Notes: generated from the sequence alone by a model not told the origin. A stretch of 64,000 bases of DNA from Aestuariivirga sp. (GCF_020252395.1 NZ_JADCDB010000030.1:1-64000), one strand, 5' to 3'; numbered from the stretch's first letter, positions 1 through 9,242 are shown. A program made the numbers and translations.

Positions 1-55
1 CGGGCTTCCGTCCGGCTCATGCTGACCCCCAAAAAAGGGCCAGCCTACCGGACAG

Positions 56-92
56 ATCGTGTGCTACTTAAACCGGTCATATCGTGTGCTAC
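56..92. repeat. Pair of 12-bp direct repeats upstream of tRNA-Arg
   Basis: ATCGTGTGCTAC occurs at 56-67 and again at 81-92, a 25-bp period, in otherwise non-coding DNA before the tRNA. Short internal repeats of this kind are found in the ends of some insertion sequences, so this may be an eroded element end, but no transposase or matching opposite end is visible. No gene is recognised in 1-156. Confidence 0.4.
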
Positions 93-156
93 CGACACCC
101 TTAGCGCCAGCCATTGCCGAATGCCATGCCTATCGGTTATAGAGATGTCTCGCGCT

Positions 157-233
157 GCACCCGTAGCTCAGCTGGATAGAGTGCTGCCCTCCGAAGGCAG
201 AGGTCACAGGTTCGAATCCTGTCGGGTGCGCCA
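157..233 (+). tRNA. tRNA-Arg (anticodon CCG)
   Basis: The 77-nt sequence folds as a cloverleaf. The acceptor arm GCACCCG pairs with CGGGTGC and is followed by an encoded CCA end. The D-arm contains AGCTCAGCTGGATAGAG. The anticodon stem CTGCC/GGCAG encloses loop CTCCGAA, giving anticodon CCG, which reads the arginine codon CGG. The T-arm carries the invariant GGTTCGAATCC. It stands alone. Arginine tRNA genes are common integration sites, but no integrase and no displaced copy of the tRNA 3' end is seen in this window. Confidence 0.96.
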
Positions 234-655
234 GCGAATTATTGAAATTGAGAGGCAATCTGAAGGCATCTGGCCACCATCCGGTATGGCTGGAAATGCG
301 GCCACCACCGCTCAATGAATAGTGACCTGACCCTGAAGATTTCCTCCAGATAGATTTAGAGTCCTGCTCCGGAGTGCTCCGCCCCCATTCCCTGGATTAC
401 CCAAGGCTGGACTTTCTTGCCCTTTTCGCCAGTGACGGGCTGGATGCGCCACCGGCGTTATGCGGCTGGATCGGGGCGCTTTGTCCGATTGCGCTTTGGG
501 ATCATTCCCCGTTGCAGCACCTGGCCCAATCCTCCTTTCTTGATCGTGTGCCATCAAGGCTCATGAACCCATGCACATCCTGGCGCCCGCGGAGGCAGGT
601 GCTGAAGGTAAGACGGCCGCCCCAGCGGGCGGCCGCCCAACTTAACTGTGTGAGC
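234..655. other. Gene-free gap after the tRNA
   Basis: These 422 bp lie between the tRNA and the end of the liv/hyu operon. The ORFs called here are shadows or have no recognisable family. The only structure I can support is the hairpin near 614-635. The stretch GACCTGACCCTGAAG around 325-345 has the look of an insertion-sequence end, but I cannot match it to a named element, so it is left undescribed. Confidence 0.5.
614..635 (-). terminator. Intrinsic terminator after the 12-gene liv/hyu operon
   Basis: CGGCCGCCC and GGGCGGCCG form a perfect 9-bp stem around a 4-nt loop. Read on the minus strand, it lies 20 nt after the TAA stop of the substrate-binding protein and is followed by TCTTACCTT. 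Position and shape fit the end of the long minus-strand operon. The U-tract is imperfect, so efficiency is uncertain. Confidence 0.65.
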
Positions 656-1852
656 TTACTTGCTGGCGAGATAATCGACCGGGATCGGCTCCGAGATCGT
701 CCACTCGTCCACCACATGGGCCTTGCCGTTGTCGACGGCGGTGATCAGGTAGCGGCCCTTGTTTTGGTGGTGCAGTTCGGCGGTGAAGGTGCGCGGGCCG
801 AACAGCGTCGGCTCGTCCTTCATCTTCTCGAGTTCGGCGACCACCGCATCGGCATCCGTCGACTTCGCGCGCTCGACGGCCTTGGCCCAGACGTCGATCA
901 TCACATAGCCAGGATAGACATACTGGCTCGACGGATCGGAGCCGGTCGCCGCCTTGTACATGGCGTTGAACTCGTTGACCTTCGGGTTCGGGTCATCGCC
1001 ATGGACCGAGCCCTGGTCGGGCACGTAGAAGTTCGAGAGATCGGGCACCGCCGAGAGCCAGTAGCTGCCGGACATGCCAGAGCCGTTGAGGATCATCGAC
1101 TTGATGCCGGCGGCGCGCAGCTGCTTCACGGCGGACACGCCGCCCGGCATCATGGTGCAGAGCATGATGGCGTCCGGTTCCTGCGGCAGGCTCTTGATGC
1201 GGGTGATCTGAGCCGCGATCGAGGCGTCGTCGTTCTTGAACGTGTCCTCGCCCACGAGCTTGGCGTCAGCCAACTTCGGCAGCATCCAGTCGAAGCCGTC
1301 GCAGATGCCCTTGTTGTATTCGGTCCAGGTGTCGAGCAGGCGGTAGAAAGTGCGGGCGTTCTTCTTGGTGTAAGCCCATTCCGCCATGGTGGCGCCCTGC
1401 ACGGCCGCCAAGACCGAGGCCGAGAAGGAATGCGGGCCAACACCCTGGATGCCGGCCTTGATCGACTCGGCGCAGAGGAAAAAGGACACCTTGCCGGCGG
1501 CTTCCGCGGCAAGCGCCGCCGGTGCGCCGAAGTCATAGTCGCAGGACACGACCACGAGGTCGGCGCCCTTGTCGATCACCTCGAGGCCGGCCTTGGCGCC
1601 CTCGGCGCGGTCGGTCTTGGTGTCGGCGGCGACGATCTCGATCTGCTTGCCGAGCAGACCGCCGGCCTTATTGATCTCGTCGATGCGGATGCGCGCGGCA
1701 TCTTCCGCCGGCTTGTCATAGGCCTGCATGAAGCCCGATTGCGCGGTGGCGAAGCCAACGACGATCTTGCCGTCGTCGGCCATGGCCATCGGCGCTGCGA
1801 GCATCAGCGCACCCAGCGCCGCGCCCAGTCCTGCTTGCAGAATGCTCTTCAT
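656..1852 (-). CDS. ABC transporter substrate-binding protein, branched-chain amino acid/amide family
   Basis: This is a 398-aa periplasmic binding protein of the Leu/Ile/Val-BP (type 1 fold) family. A Sec signal peptide ends at APMAMA-DD (about residue 25). The mature start KIVVGFATAQSGFMQAYDK is typical of the family. The ATG at 1852 was chosen over the longer ORF because AAGAGGAGG sits just upstream and the signal peptide begins there. It is the last gene of the operon, 20 bp after the LivM-like permease, and should deliver the operon's substrate to LivHMGF. Given the hydantoinase/oxoprolinase genes upstream, the ligand is more likely a cyclic amide, hydantoin or oxoproline-like compound than a branched-chain amino acid; that is inference from context only. 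Confidence 0.9.
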   Translation of the reverse strand: MKSILQAGLGAALGALMLAAPMAMADDGKIVVGFATAQSGFMQAYDKPAEDAARIRIDEINKAGGLLGKQIEIVAADTKTDRAEGAKAGLEVIDKGADLVVVSCDYDFGAPAALAAEAAGKVSFFLCAESIKAGIQGVGPHSFSASVLAAVQGATMAEWAYTKKNARTFYRLLDTWTEYNKGICDGFDWMLPKLADAKLVGEDTFKNDDASIAAQITRIKSLPQEPDAIMLCTMMPGGVSAVKQLRAAGIKSMILNGSGMSGSYWLSAVPDLSNFYVPDQGSVHGDDPNPKVNEFNAMYKAATGSDPSSQYVYPGYVMIDVWAKAVERAKSTDADAVVAELEKMKDEPTLFGPRTFTAELHHQNKGRYLITAVDNGKAHVVDEWTISEPIPVDYLASK

Positions 1853-1871
1853 TAACGTCCTCCTCTTGAGT

Positions 1872-2942
1872 TTACACTGTCTTCCCATCCGCCGGAGCCT
1901 TTGGCTTGCCCCAGCCGGAAAGCTTGTTGGACGGCCACACGAGCTCACGGTTCTTGGTGAGGCCGGAGGGCCGGTACATCAGGATCACGATCATAACGAC
2001 ACCGATGGCGATTTCCTGCACGCCCAATGGCAGGGCGAAGCTGGCGCCGCCGATGTCCACGCCCTTCTCCATCCAGCGCAGCAGCTGGATGATGATGGAC
2101 AGGATGACGACACCCAGCACCGCGCCAGACAGCGAATTCATGCCGCCGACGACGAGCATAGAGAGGGTGATGAAGGTGAGACCGAGATAGAAGGTGTCAG
2201 GCGTCACGACACCGACGGAATGCGCGAAAAGCGCGCCGCCAAGGCCCATGATGCCGCCGGAAATCGTGAATGCGATAAGCCGCTCGCGCGGAATGTTAAC
2301 GCCCGAGGCGGAGGCCGCCGTCGCCTCGTCGCGCGCGGCGCGCAGCGCCAGGCCGGACCGCGAAATCTGGTGGGCATAGGCCACCAGAACCACCGCGATG
2401 GCGCACAGGAAATAGGGCCAGACCACGCGCACGATGGGAATGCCGACGACGGAGCTTTGCGCCCCCGTGACACTGTCCCAGTTGGAATAGACCTGGATGA
2501 TAACGGCCAGCACCGCGAAGGTGGCGATCGAGGCGGCGATGCCAGAGAGCCGCATCAGCACCTTGCCGGCGGCATAGGCGGCAAGGCCTGCGAAGATCAC
2601 CGCGGCGAGAAGCCCCCAGCCATAGGCCAGCTTGTTGTCGAGGATGATGTCGGGAAGGCCCTTGAGCTTCGACTTCTTGATGGCGGGCAGCATGGTGAGC
2701 CAGGCCGTCATATAGGCGCCGAGGCAGGTGAAGCCGATGTGGCCGAAGCTGATGACGCCGGAATTGCCGATGAACACGAAAAGCCCGACCACCAGCACCA
2801 CGCGGATGAAGATCTCGATGATCGTCTGGTTGAATGGGCCCGATCCCACGGCAAGAGCCGCCAGCTGCAGCACGCCGAGAATGACGATGAGGATGACCGG
2901 CGTGGTCCATGTGCGGGCGAGGATGGAGGGGCGGTCGGCCAT
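1872..2942 (-). CDS. Branched-chain-type ABC transporter permease, LivM-like
   Basis: A 356-aa integral membrane protein of the BPD_transp_2 family with about ten hydrophobic segments. The motif FVFIGNSGVISFGHIGFTCL in the first third is typical of LivM. The C-terminus MYRPSGLTKNRELVWPS is also typical of the family and likely faces the cytoplasm. Its start at 2942 lies 3 nt from the LivH stop. With the next gene it forms the heterodimeric pore of an importer whose ATPases are the LivG/LivF genes upstream in the same transcript. Substrate is not determinable from the permease sequence. Confidence 0.92.
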   Translation of the reverse strand: MADRPSILARTWTTPVILIVILGVLQLAALAVGSGPFNQTIIEIFIRVVLVVGLFVFIGNSGVISFGHIGFTCLGAYMTAWLTMLPAIKKSKLKGLPDIILDNKLAYGWGLLAAVIFAGLAAYAAGKVLMRLSGIAASIATFAVLAVIIQVYSNWDSVTGAQSSVVGIPIVRVVWPYFLCAIAVVLVAYAHQISRSGLALRAARDEATAASASGVNIPRERLIAFTISGGIMGLGGALFAHSVGVVTPDTFYLGLTFITLSMLVVGGMNSLSGAVLGVVILSIIIQLLRWMEKGVDIGGASFALPLGVQEIAIGVVMIVILMYRPSGLTKNRELVWPSNKLSGWGKPKAPADGKTV

Positions 2943-2945
2943 GCG

Positions 2946-3860
2946 CTAGACCCTCTGCTTCGCGGCCTTGGAGGCGAACAAGCCGTTCGGCCGCCAGATG
3001 AGCATGACGATGACCGCGCCGTAGACGAAGGCATCACGGAAGGGCCGCGCGTCCGGTGGAAGCACCACCTGCATGATGACCGTGGCGGCGCCGATGAGAT
3101 AGCCCGCAAGCACCGCACCCGGCAGGCTGCCGAGCCCGCCGATGACGGTGGCAACGAAGGCCACCAGCATCAAGTTGGCGCCCATGTTGATGTCGACCGT
3201 GCCGGTCTGGGTGACGAGGATGAGGCCCACGGCGGCAGCCAGCATGCCCGACACCGCGAAGGCCAGCATGATGACGCGGTTGGCGCGCACGCCCAGCATG
3301 CGCGCCATGGTGAAGTTCTCGGCGGCGGCGCGCATCTCGAGGCCGAAGCGGGTGCGTTTCAGGAAGACGGTGAGGGTAACAAGGATGACGATGGTGACGC
3401 CGATGGTGATGGCCTGCAGCGGCGGAATGCGTGCGCCCGCGATCTCGATCTGCCGGGTGAGGCTGGACCACAGGTCGATGGACTTGGGCCGGCTCGAATA
3501 GAGCATGAGCAGGAAATACTTGATGACGAAGCCCAGCGCGAAGGAGGCGATCATCATCGTGGCCGGATTGGCATTGCGGAAGCGGCGGAACACCACGATC
3601 TCGGAGAGGACCGACAGCCCAGCCCCCACCGCCAGGATGAAGGGCACGAGGATAACCGTGGGGAGGTTCCCCGCAAACACGATGGCCGCCGCGTCGATCG
3701 ACGGCCACAGCATGGCGAAGACGCAGAAGGCGATGTAGTCGCCATGGGCGAAGTTGACGAGCCGCATGACGCCGAAGATCAGCGCGATGCCAAGGGCGCC
3801 CAGCGCATAAAGGCTGCCGAGGCTCAGCGCATCGAAGAGGACCTGCAGCAACGCCGTCAT
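2946..3860 (-). CDS. Branched-chain-type ABC transporter permease, LivH-like
   Basis: A 304-aa membrane protein of the LivH family. The start MTALLQVLFDALSLGSLYAL and the motif RLVNFAHGDYIAF near residues 35-47 are diagnostic. The ATG at 3860 was preferred to the longer ORF (track start 3929) because the LivF stop ends at 3862, leaving 1 nt, and the family begins here. The C-terminus IWRPNGLFASKAAKQRV matches the usual short cytosolic tail. It is translationally coupled to both neighbours. Confidence 0.92.
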   Translation of the reverse strand: MTALLQVLFDALSLGSLYALGALGIALIFGVMRLVNFAHGDYIAFCVFAMLWPSIDAAAIVFAGNLPTVILVPFILAVGAGLSVLSEIVVFRRFRNANPATMMIASFALGFVIKYFLLMLYSSRPKSIDLWSSLTRQIEIAGARIPPLQAITIGVTIVILVTLTVFLKRTRFGLEMRAAAENFTMARMLGVRANRVIMLAFAVSGMLAAAVGLILVTQTGTVDINMGANLMLVAFVATVIGGLGSLPGAVLAGYLIGAATVIMQVVLPPDARPFRDAFVYGAVIVMLIWRPNGLFASKAAKQRV

Positions 3861-3861
3861 C

Positions 3862-4584
3862 TCAATGCTCTCCATATCCGAAATAGGCCTGGCGCAGCGC
3901 CTCGCCCCTGACGAGCTCGCGCGCATCACCCTCGAGCGCCACTTCGCCCGAGCGCATCAGCACCATGCGGCCGCCGGTGAGGCTCGCCCGCGTGGCGCTC
4001 TGCTCGACGATGAGCAGCGTGAGGCCGCGGCTGTCGCGCAGGCGGATCAGGGTCGCATAGACATCGTCGATGACCTTCGGCGCCAGGCCCAGCGACGGCT
4101 CGTCAATGGCAATGAGCCGGGGCCCCGCCATCAGGGCGCGGCCGATGACCAGCATCTGCTGCTGGCCGCCCGAGAGAACGCCCGCCTGCTGGTCCTTGCG
4201 GTCCTTCAGCATGGGAAAGACGGCATAGACCTGCTCGAGGTCCTTCGCCGTCTGGTCCTTGTCGGCGCGCATGCCGGTGCCAAGCCGGAGATTCTCCTCG
4301 ATGGTGAGGCCGCCGAACACCTCGCGGCCTTCGGGAACCATGGAGAAGCCAAGCCTCGCGATATCTTCAGGCGGCTTGCCGGCGATCGGCCGGCCTGCAA
4401 ACTGGATGAAGCCCTCGCGCGGGCTGACAACGCCGGCGATGGCCTTGAGCAGCGTCGACTTGCCTGCGCCATTTGGGCCAGTGACGAACAGCGTCTCGCC
4501 CTCTTCCACCTTTATGGACGCCTTGCGCAGCGCCGTGAGCTGGCCATAGCGGACTGAAATGTTTTCCACGGAGAGGAGACTCAC
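3862..4584 (-). CDS. Branched-chain-type ABC transporter ATPase, LivF-like
   Basis: A 240-aa cytoplasmic ATPase. It has Walker A GPNGAGKST around residue 36, signature LSGGQQQM around 136, Walker B LIAIDEPSLGL around 156 and H-loop IVEQ. The annotated ORF is longer, but GTG at 4584 overlaps the LivG TGA (GTGA) and has GGAAGGAG upstream, and the family's N-terminus LLSVENISVRYGQ begins right after it. The 4-nt overlap implies translational coupling with LivG, its expected partner. Confidence 0.92.
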   Translation of the reverse strand: MSLLSVENISVRYGQLTALRKASIKVEEGETLFVTGPNGAGKSTLLKAIAGVVSPREGFIQFAGRPIAGKPPEDIARLGFSMVPEGREVFGGLTIEENLRLGTGMRADKDQTAKDLEQVYAVFPMLKDRKDQQAGVLSGGQQQMLVIGRALMAGPRLIAIDEPSLGLAPKVIDDVYATLIRLRDSRGLTLLIVEQSATRASLTGGRMVLMRSGEVALEGDARELVRGEALRQAYFGYGEH

Positions 4585-5324
4585 AGCACCGCTCCTTCCG
4601 TTTCCGCCTGCGTGCCCATATAGGCGTGGCGCACCCGCTCGGACGCCTTGATAAGGGCGGGCGGCCCCACCTCGATCACTTCGCCGGAGTCCAGAACATG
4701 GATATGGTCGCAGATCGTCAACACCAGGCCGATGTTGTGTTCGATCAGAAGCAGACCGCACCTCACCTCCGCGATAATGCGGCGGATCAACTGGGCGAGA
4801 TCATTGGCCTCCTCCGCCGACATGCCGGCGGCGGGCTCGTCGAGCAGCAGGTATTTTGGCTCCAGCATCAACGCGCGGCCGATGGCGACGCGGCGCTCAT
4901 CCGTATAGGGAAGCCCGCCCGCGGCGCGCTCCGCGAGGTGCGGGATGCCGATCCATTCCAGCATCCGGTCTGCCTTCTTCGCGGCCTCGTGGCGGGAGAG
5001 GCCGAGGCCAACCCCCGTCACCTCCAGATTGTCGAGCACGGATAAGTCGGCGAAGAGCCTGCCCGACTGGAAGGTGCGGGCAATGCCCTTCTGCCGCACC
5101 TTGTAGGGCGGAACGCCCACGATGCTTTCGCCATCGAGGCTCACCGTTCCGCCGGTGGGCTTCTGGAATCCGGTCAGCACATTGACCAGCGTGGTCTTGC
5201 CCGCGCCATTGGGGCCGATCAGACCCGTCACCTTCCCGCGCGGCACGTCCAGCGTCACATTCGAGAGGGCGCGCAGCCCCTCGAAGGAAACCGAAACGTC
5301 CGATGCTGAAAGCGACTGGGCCAT
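4581..5324 (-). CDS. Branched-chain-type ABC transporter ATPase, LivG-like
   Basis: A 247-aa ATPase with Walker A GPNGAGKTT near residue 37, the LivG-typical GIARTFQ Q-loop region near 84, Walker B LLLDEPAAGMS and H-loop LIEHN. The signature region GGLPYTDERRVAIGRA departs from the canonical LSYGQQRRLEIARA: the second half of the signature motif is altered (PYTDERR), which is unusual but seen in some LivG-like proteins of catabolic loci. It lies 9 nt after hyuA. It energises import with LivF. Confidence 0.9.
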   Translation of the reverse strand: MAQSLSASDVSVSFEGLRALSNVTLDVPRGKVTGLIGPNGAGKTTLVNVLTGFQKPTGGTVSLDGESIVGVPPYKVRQKGIARTFQSGRLFADLSVLDNLEVTGVGLGLSRHEAAKKADRMLEWIGIPHLAERAAGGLPYTDERRVAIGRALMLEPKYLLLDEPAAGMSAEEANDLAQLIRRIIAEVRCGLLLIEHNIGLVLTICDHIHVLDSGEVIEVGPPALIKASERVRHAYMGTQAETEGAVL

Positions 5325-5333
5325 GACCCTCCG

Positions 5334-7418
5334 TTATCTCTTACTTTGCGTAATGACGTATGAGCCGCTGGCATCAAGCGCCGCGGTCCAGCCCGGTTCG
5401 ATGACGATGGTGGTCGTCACCTCCTCGATGATGGCCGGACCGGCGATGCTCGCGCCCGCGCCCAGTCTGGCGCCATCATAGACCGGAGTCTTGGCCGATT
5501 TTCCTGACGCCTCGAAGATCGCCCTCCGGTAGCCCTTCAATGCCTTGGCGGCTGGGGCGCCCTTCTTCAGCTTCGGGGCCTTGGGCTTGCCGATGCGGCC
5601 ATAGAGGGTCGACTCGATGTTGACCACCTCCACCGCATTGTGGCGCTCGGAATAGGTATAGAGCTCCTCGTGGCGGCGGTGGAAGGCATCCTTCACCTTC
5701 TCGATGGTCTTCTCGTTGATCGGGAAGGCGCCGATATCGACCGTGCACTCATGCACCTGGCCCACATAGCGCATGTCGAGGCTGCGCTTCACGTCGATCT
5801 GGCCAGCCTTGAAGCCGTCCGTCTTCAGATGCGCCACGCCCTGCTTCTCGATCTCGCCGAACAGCCGGTCGATGCGCTTGCAGGCAGCGGCATTGTCGAG
5901 CCGCAAGGGGGCCGTGGCCATGTAGTTGTACTTCACGTCCGAAATGATCTGGCCGAAGGCGCAGAGGCCCGACGCGAGCTTCGGCAGGATAATGGTGTCG
6001 ATCCCCATCTCGCGGGCGAGGGCCGTGATATGCGCGGCGGTGGCGCCGCCCGCCCCCACCAGCACAAAGTCACGCGGGTCATAGCCGCGCTCCACCGAGA
6101 CGCGGCGGATGCCGTTCACCATGTTGTTGTTGACGATGGTATACATGCCATAGGCCGCGCGCTCGACCGGGATGCCGAGCTTGTCCGCCACCTTGGTCTT
6201 GATCGCCTTCTTCGCCTTCTCGAGATCGAGCGGCAGCTTGCCACCGAGCAGGCCATCAGGATTCAGGTAGCCGAGCACGAGATTGGCATCCGACGTCGTC
6301 GGTTCCGTTCCGCCCTGGCCATAGCAGGCGGGGCCGGGTTCCGAGCCCGCCGATTGCGGGCCCACCTGGATCAAGCCCAGCGAATCGATCCACCCGATCG
6401 AGCCGCCGCCCGCACCCAGCGTTTCCACCTGGATCATCGGCACGCCGATCCTGTAGCGCAGAAAGTCGATATTCTTGTTGAGATTGGTGTGGCCGTCCTT
6501 GGTGAGCGTGATGTCGAAGGAGGTGCCGCCCATGTCCACCGTGATCACGTTCTTCTTCTTGAACGGGGCTGAGACATAGAGGCCCGCCTGCGGCGCGGAC
6601 GCGGGGCCGGAGTTGATGGCATAGACAGAGCGGTCCGTCATCGCCTGGCCGATGGCGAGACCGCCATTGGACTGGAAGTAGCGCACCGGCTGCTTCGCCC
6701 CCAGCGAGCGGAAATAGGCGTCGACCGCCTTCACGTATTTCCGCATGACGGGGGCGAGATAGGCATTCACCACCGCCGTCGATGTGCGGGTATACTCACG
6801 CACCTGCGGATAGAGTTCCGAGCCCACGGTGAGGATCGCATTGGGCAGCATCTTGCGCACGATCTCGGCCGCACGGCGCTCATGCTCCGGGTTCAACACC
6901 GACCAGACGAAGGAAATGGCGACGGTCTCCACACCTTCCTTGGCGAAAAGCTCGCAGGCCGCGCGCACGTCGCCGTCGTCCATCGCGACGCGCACCGAGC
7001 CATCCGACAGCACGCGCTCGCGCACGCCCTTTCGCAGGTAGCGCGGCACCAGCATGGTGGCGGCGGGATATTCCGGATCGTAACGGAAGCCATCTTCCTT
7101 GTGGCCGTTGCGGATCTCGATCGAGTCCTCATGGCCGGCGGTGCAAATGAGGCCCGTCTTGCCGCCGCGATGCGTGATGAGCGCATTGAGGCCGACCGTG
7201 GTGCCGTTGATGCACAGGTCGCAGTCCGAGACGAGACCGGCGGGCGTGATGCCGAAGTCATCGGCGATCAGCTTGAGGCCGTTCTCGATGGCCTTGGTGG
7301 GGTCCGATGGCGTCGAGAGCGCCTTGAACAGCTTGACGTCGCCCGTATTGCGGTTGGCGACGACGAAGTCCGTGAAGGTGCCGCCCGCATCGATGCCGAG
7401 ACGATAGGTGGTGCGCAT
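5334..7418 (-). CDS. hyuA: Hydantoinase/oxoprolinase subunit A
   Basis: A 694-aa member of the HyuA family (Hydant_A_N plus Hydantoinase_A, ASKHA fold). The N-terminal RLGIDAGGTFTDFVV phosphate loop, the internal VDMGGTSFDITL motif near residue 294 and the VGAGGATAAHI motif show an intact ATP-binding core. In characterised relatives HyuA pairs with HyuB for ATP-dependent opening of hydantoins, N-methylhydantoin or 5-oxoproline, or acts in acetone and acetophenone carboxylases. hyuB is immediately upstream. Because biotin carboxylase and Pxp-type genes share the transcript, the substrate is probably a cyclic amide. Start ATG 7418 has GGAGGACGG upstream. Confidence 0.92.
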   Translation of the reverse strand: MRTTYRLGIDAGGTFTDFVVANRNTGDVKLFKALSTPSDPTKAIENGLKLIADDFGITPAGLVSDCDLCINGTTVGLNALITHRGGKTGLICTAGHEDSIEIRNGHKEDGFRYDPEYPAATMLVPRYLRKGVRERVLSDGSVRVAMDDGDVRAACELFAKEGVETVAISFVWSVLNPEHERRAAEIVRKMLPNAILTVGSELYPQVREYTRTSTAVVNAYLAPVMRKYVKAVDAYFRSLGAKQPVRYFQSNGGLAIGQAMTDRSVYAINSGPASAPQAGLYVSAPFKKKNVITVDMGGTSFDITLTKDGHTNLNKNIDFLRYRIGVPMIQVETLGAGGGSIGWIDSLGLIQVGPQSAGSEPGPACYGQGGTEPTTSDANLVLGYLNPDGLLGGKLPLDLEKAKKAIKTKVADKLGIPVERAAYGMYTIVNNNMVNGIRRVSVERGYDPRDFVLVGAGGATAAHITALAREMGIDTIILPKLASGLCAFGQIISDVKYNYMATAPLRLDNAAACKRIDRLFGEIEKQGVAHLKTDGFKAGQIDVKRSLDMRYVGQVHECTVDIGAFPINEKTIEKVKDAFHRRHEELYTYSERHNAVEVVNIESTLYGRIGKPKAPKLKKGAPAAKALKGYRRAIFEASGKSAKTPVYDGARLGAGASIAGPAIIEEVTTTIVIEPGWTAALDASGSYVITQSKR

Positions 7419-7439
7419 GGCCCGTCCTCCTTCTCTCGC

Positions 7440-9242
7440 TTACGCCGCCGACCGCAGCCGCTTGGTGGCGGCCATGTCGACATCGAGGGTTATAGGATCG
7501 GTGATCACCACGCCATAATCTTCCGTGGCGCCCTTGATCGAGACGAGGCCGTTCTTGACATCCCACACCACCTTTTCGATCGGCCGCTCATAGGGGTTGC
7601 CGTATCCGCCGCCGCCGGGGTTCATGTTGGTGACGGTGTCTCCGGGCTGGATCGTCTCCATGATGTTGGTGCGCTTCACCTCGCTCTTGCCGCCGCGCGT
7701 CAGCATCACGCGGCCCACTTTCGAATCGATGTCCTTGGACTTCGCACCAGCCGCCCCCATGGCCGGAATGCGGCGGCCTTCGCCGAAGCCGATGCAGAGC
7801 ATTTCCTTGTCGAGGGGTTCGACCTCCCATGCCGTGCCGGATCCGCCGCGGAACTTGCCCGCACCGCCGGAGTCCGTCATCAGCGAGTACTTGTGGATGA
7901 TGATCGGGTAAGAATATTCGAGCAGCTCGACGTCGCCTGAGGTGAGCGCGCCGAAGCAGCATTCGGGGCCCACCGCGTGCCAGCCATCCTGCTGCGGCGT
8001 GGCGCCGCCGCCCGAGATGATGGTGGCGAGCACCATGGTGACGAATTCCTCGTTGGTGCGCGAATCCCAGCCGGCGATGTTGAGGCCATTGGCATGGCCC
8101 CAGCTCGCCGCCACCTTGGAGGGCATCGCCTTCTCGAAGGCAAGCCGCACCGCATCGGTCAGCGTCTCCATCGGCGTTGTGGTGCAATTCATGTGCGGGG
8201 CGGGCTCTGCCGCATTGCAGATCGTGCCCTTGGGCCCGAAATCGACCGAGACGCAGCGGTAGAGACCTTCATTGTAAGGCGGCGGCAGGGCGGCGAACAT
8301 CATCAGGCCCAGATAGACGCCCGAATGCGAATTGCCCTCGTAGGAGTTAATGAAATAGGGAATCTGCGGCGGAGATGAGATGGCGATGTGGCAGCGGTCA
8401 GCCTTGATCGTCACCGTCGCCTTGATCTCGAAATCGCCAAATCCATGGCCCGCATCCTCGAGGATGGCAACGCCCTCATAGGCGCCGTCCGGCACGCTCT
8501 TGATGAGGCCGCGCATGTGGCGGTCCGCCATATCGAGGAGCTCGTTGATGCAGGCATCGACGGTCTTTTCGCCGTATTTCTCCAGCATGGCGATGAGGTT
8601 GCGCTCGCCCACCTGGCAGGCGCCGATGAGCGCGTTGAAGTCGCCCTCCTGGTCACGCCTGGCGCGCATGTTGGTGAGGATCATGTTGAGCACGTCATGG
8701 CGCGGCTTGCCGCGGTCCCAGATCTTCACCGGCGGAATGCGCAGGCACTCCGCATAGATTTCCTTGGCGTTCGGGTTGTAGCCAGCCGGCACCGGACCGC
8801 CGATGTCAGTCAGATGGCCCTTGCACACCGTCCAGTAGACGAGCTTGCCCTTGTAGAAGACCGGCTTGTACATGCAGGTGTCGATCGCATGGCTGCCGCC
8901 GAAGGCCGGGTCGTTGTGGAGGATGAGGTCGCCCTCATGGATGTCGCCCTCGAAGAACTTGGCGACCGACTTCATGGCGGGGATGAGCGAGCCCAGATGG
9001 ATCGGGATATCCTGTCCCTGCAGGATCATCTCCGGCTTGGCGTTGAACAGCGCCGTCGAATAGTCATGCGCCAGGTTGAACACCGAGGAGCGCGCGGTCT
9101 TCTCCAGCGCCAGCGTCATCTCGCGCTGGGTGGTCTCCAGCACGCCGCGCACCACCGAAAGGGTGATGGGGTCCACCTTCACCGCCTTGCGGGCGGCCTT
9201 CTTTGCCCGTTTCTTGGCTGGCTTCTTGGCTGCTTTGGCCAT
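7440..9242 (-). CDS. hyuB: Hydantoinase/oxoprolinase subunit B with a basic N-terminal tail
   Basis: A 600-aa Hydantoinase_B family protein. The family domain begins at VDPITLSVVRGVLE (about residue 24) and includes NDPAFGGSHAIDTCM and GGGGYGNPYERP, both characteristic. Before it lies an unusual tail of roughly 22 residues that is almost all Lys, Ala and Arg (AKKPAKKRAKKAARKA). The ATG at 9242 has GCGAGGA upstream, so the tail is likely translated; an internal GTG near residue 22 or 24 is the alternative. It should form the catalytic complex with HyuA. Confidence 0.9.
   Translation of the reverse strand: MAKAAKKPAKKRAKKAARKAVKVDPITLSVVRGVLETTQREMTLALEKTARSSVFNLAHDYSTALFNAKPEMILQGQDIPIHLGSLIPAMKSVAKFFEGDIHEGDLILHNDPAFGGSHAIDTCMYKPVFYKGKLVYWTVCKGHLTDIGGPVPAGYNPNAKEIYAECLRIPPVKIWDRGKPRHDVLNMILTNMRARRDQEGDFNALIGACQVGERNLIAMLEKYGEKTVDACINELLDMADRHMRGLIKSVPDGAYEGVAILEDAGHGFGDFEIKATVTIKADRCHIAISSPPQIPYFINSYEGNSHSGVYLGLMMFAALPPPYNEGLYRCVSVDFGPKGTICNAAEPAPHMNCTTTPMETLTDAVRLAFEKAMPSKVAASWGHANGLNIAGWDSRTNEEFVTMVLATIISGGGATPQQDGWHAVGPECCFGALTSGDVELLEYSYPIIIHKYSLMTDSGGAGKFRGGSGTAWEVEPLDKEMLCIGFGEGRRIPAMGAAGAKSKDIDSKVGRVMLTRGGKSEVKRTNIMETIQPGDTVTNMNPGGGGYGNPYERPIEKVVWDVKNGLVSIKGATEDYGVVITDPITLDVDMAATKRLRSAA

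Noticed and set aside
374-1855. 493-aa plus-strand ORF across the binding-protein gene
   Set aside because: It is the antisense of the substrate-binding-protein gene, with low-complexity His/Asp/Gly/Arg-rich sequence typical of GC-rich shadow frames and no family motifs.
1728-3911. 727-aa plus-strand ORF
   Set aside because: Antisense to livM and livH; composition is extreme (His, Asp, Glu, Gly) with no domain pattern, a known artefact opposite to hydrophobic genes.
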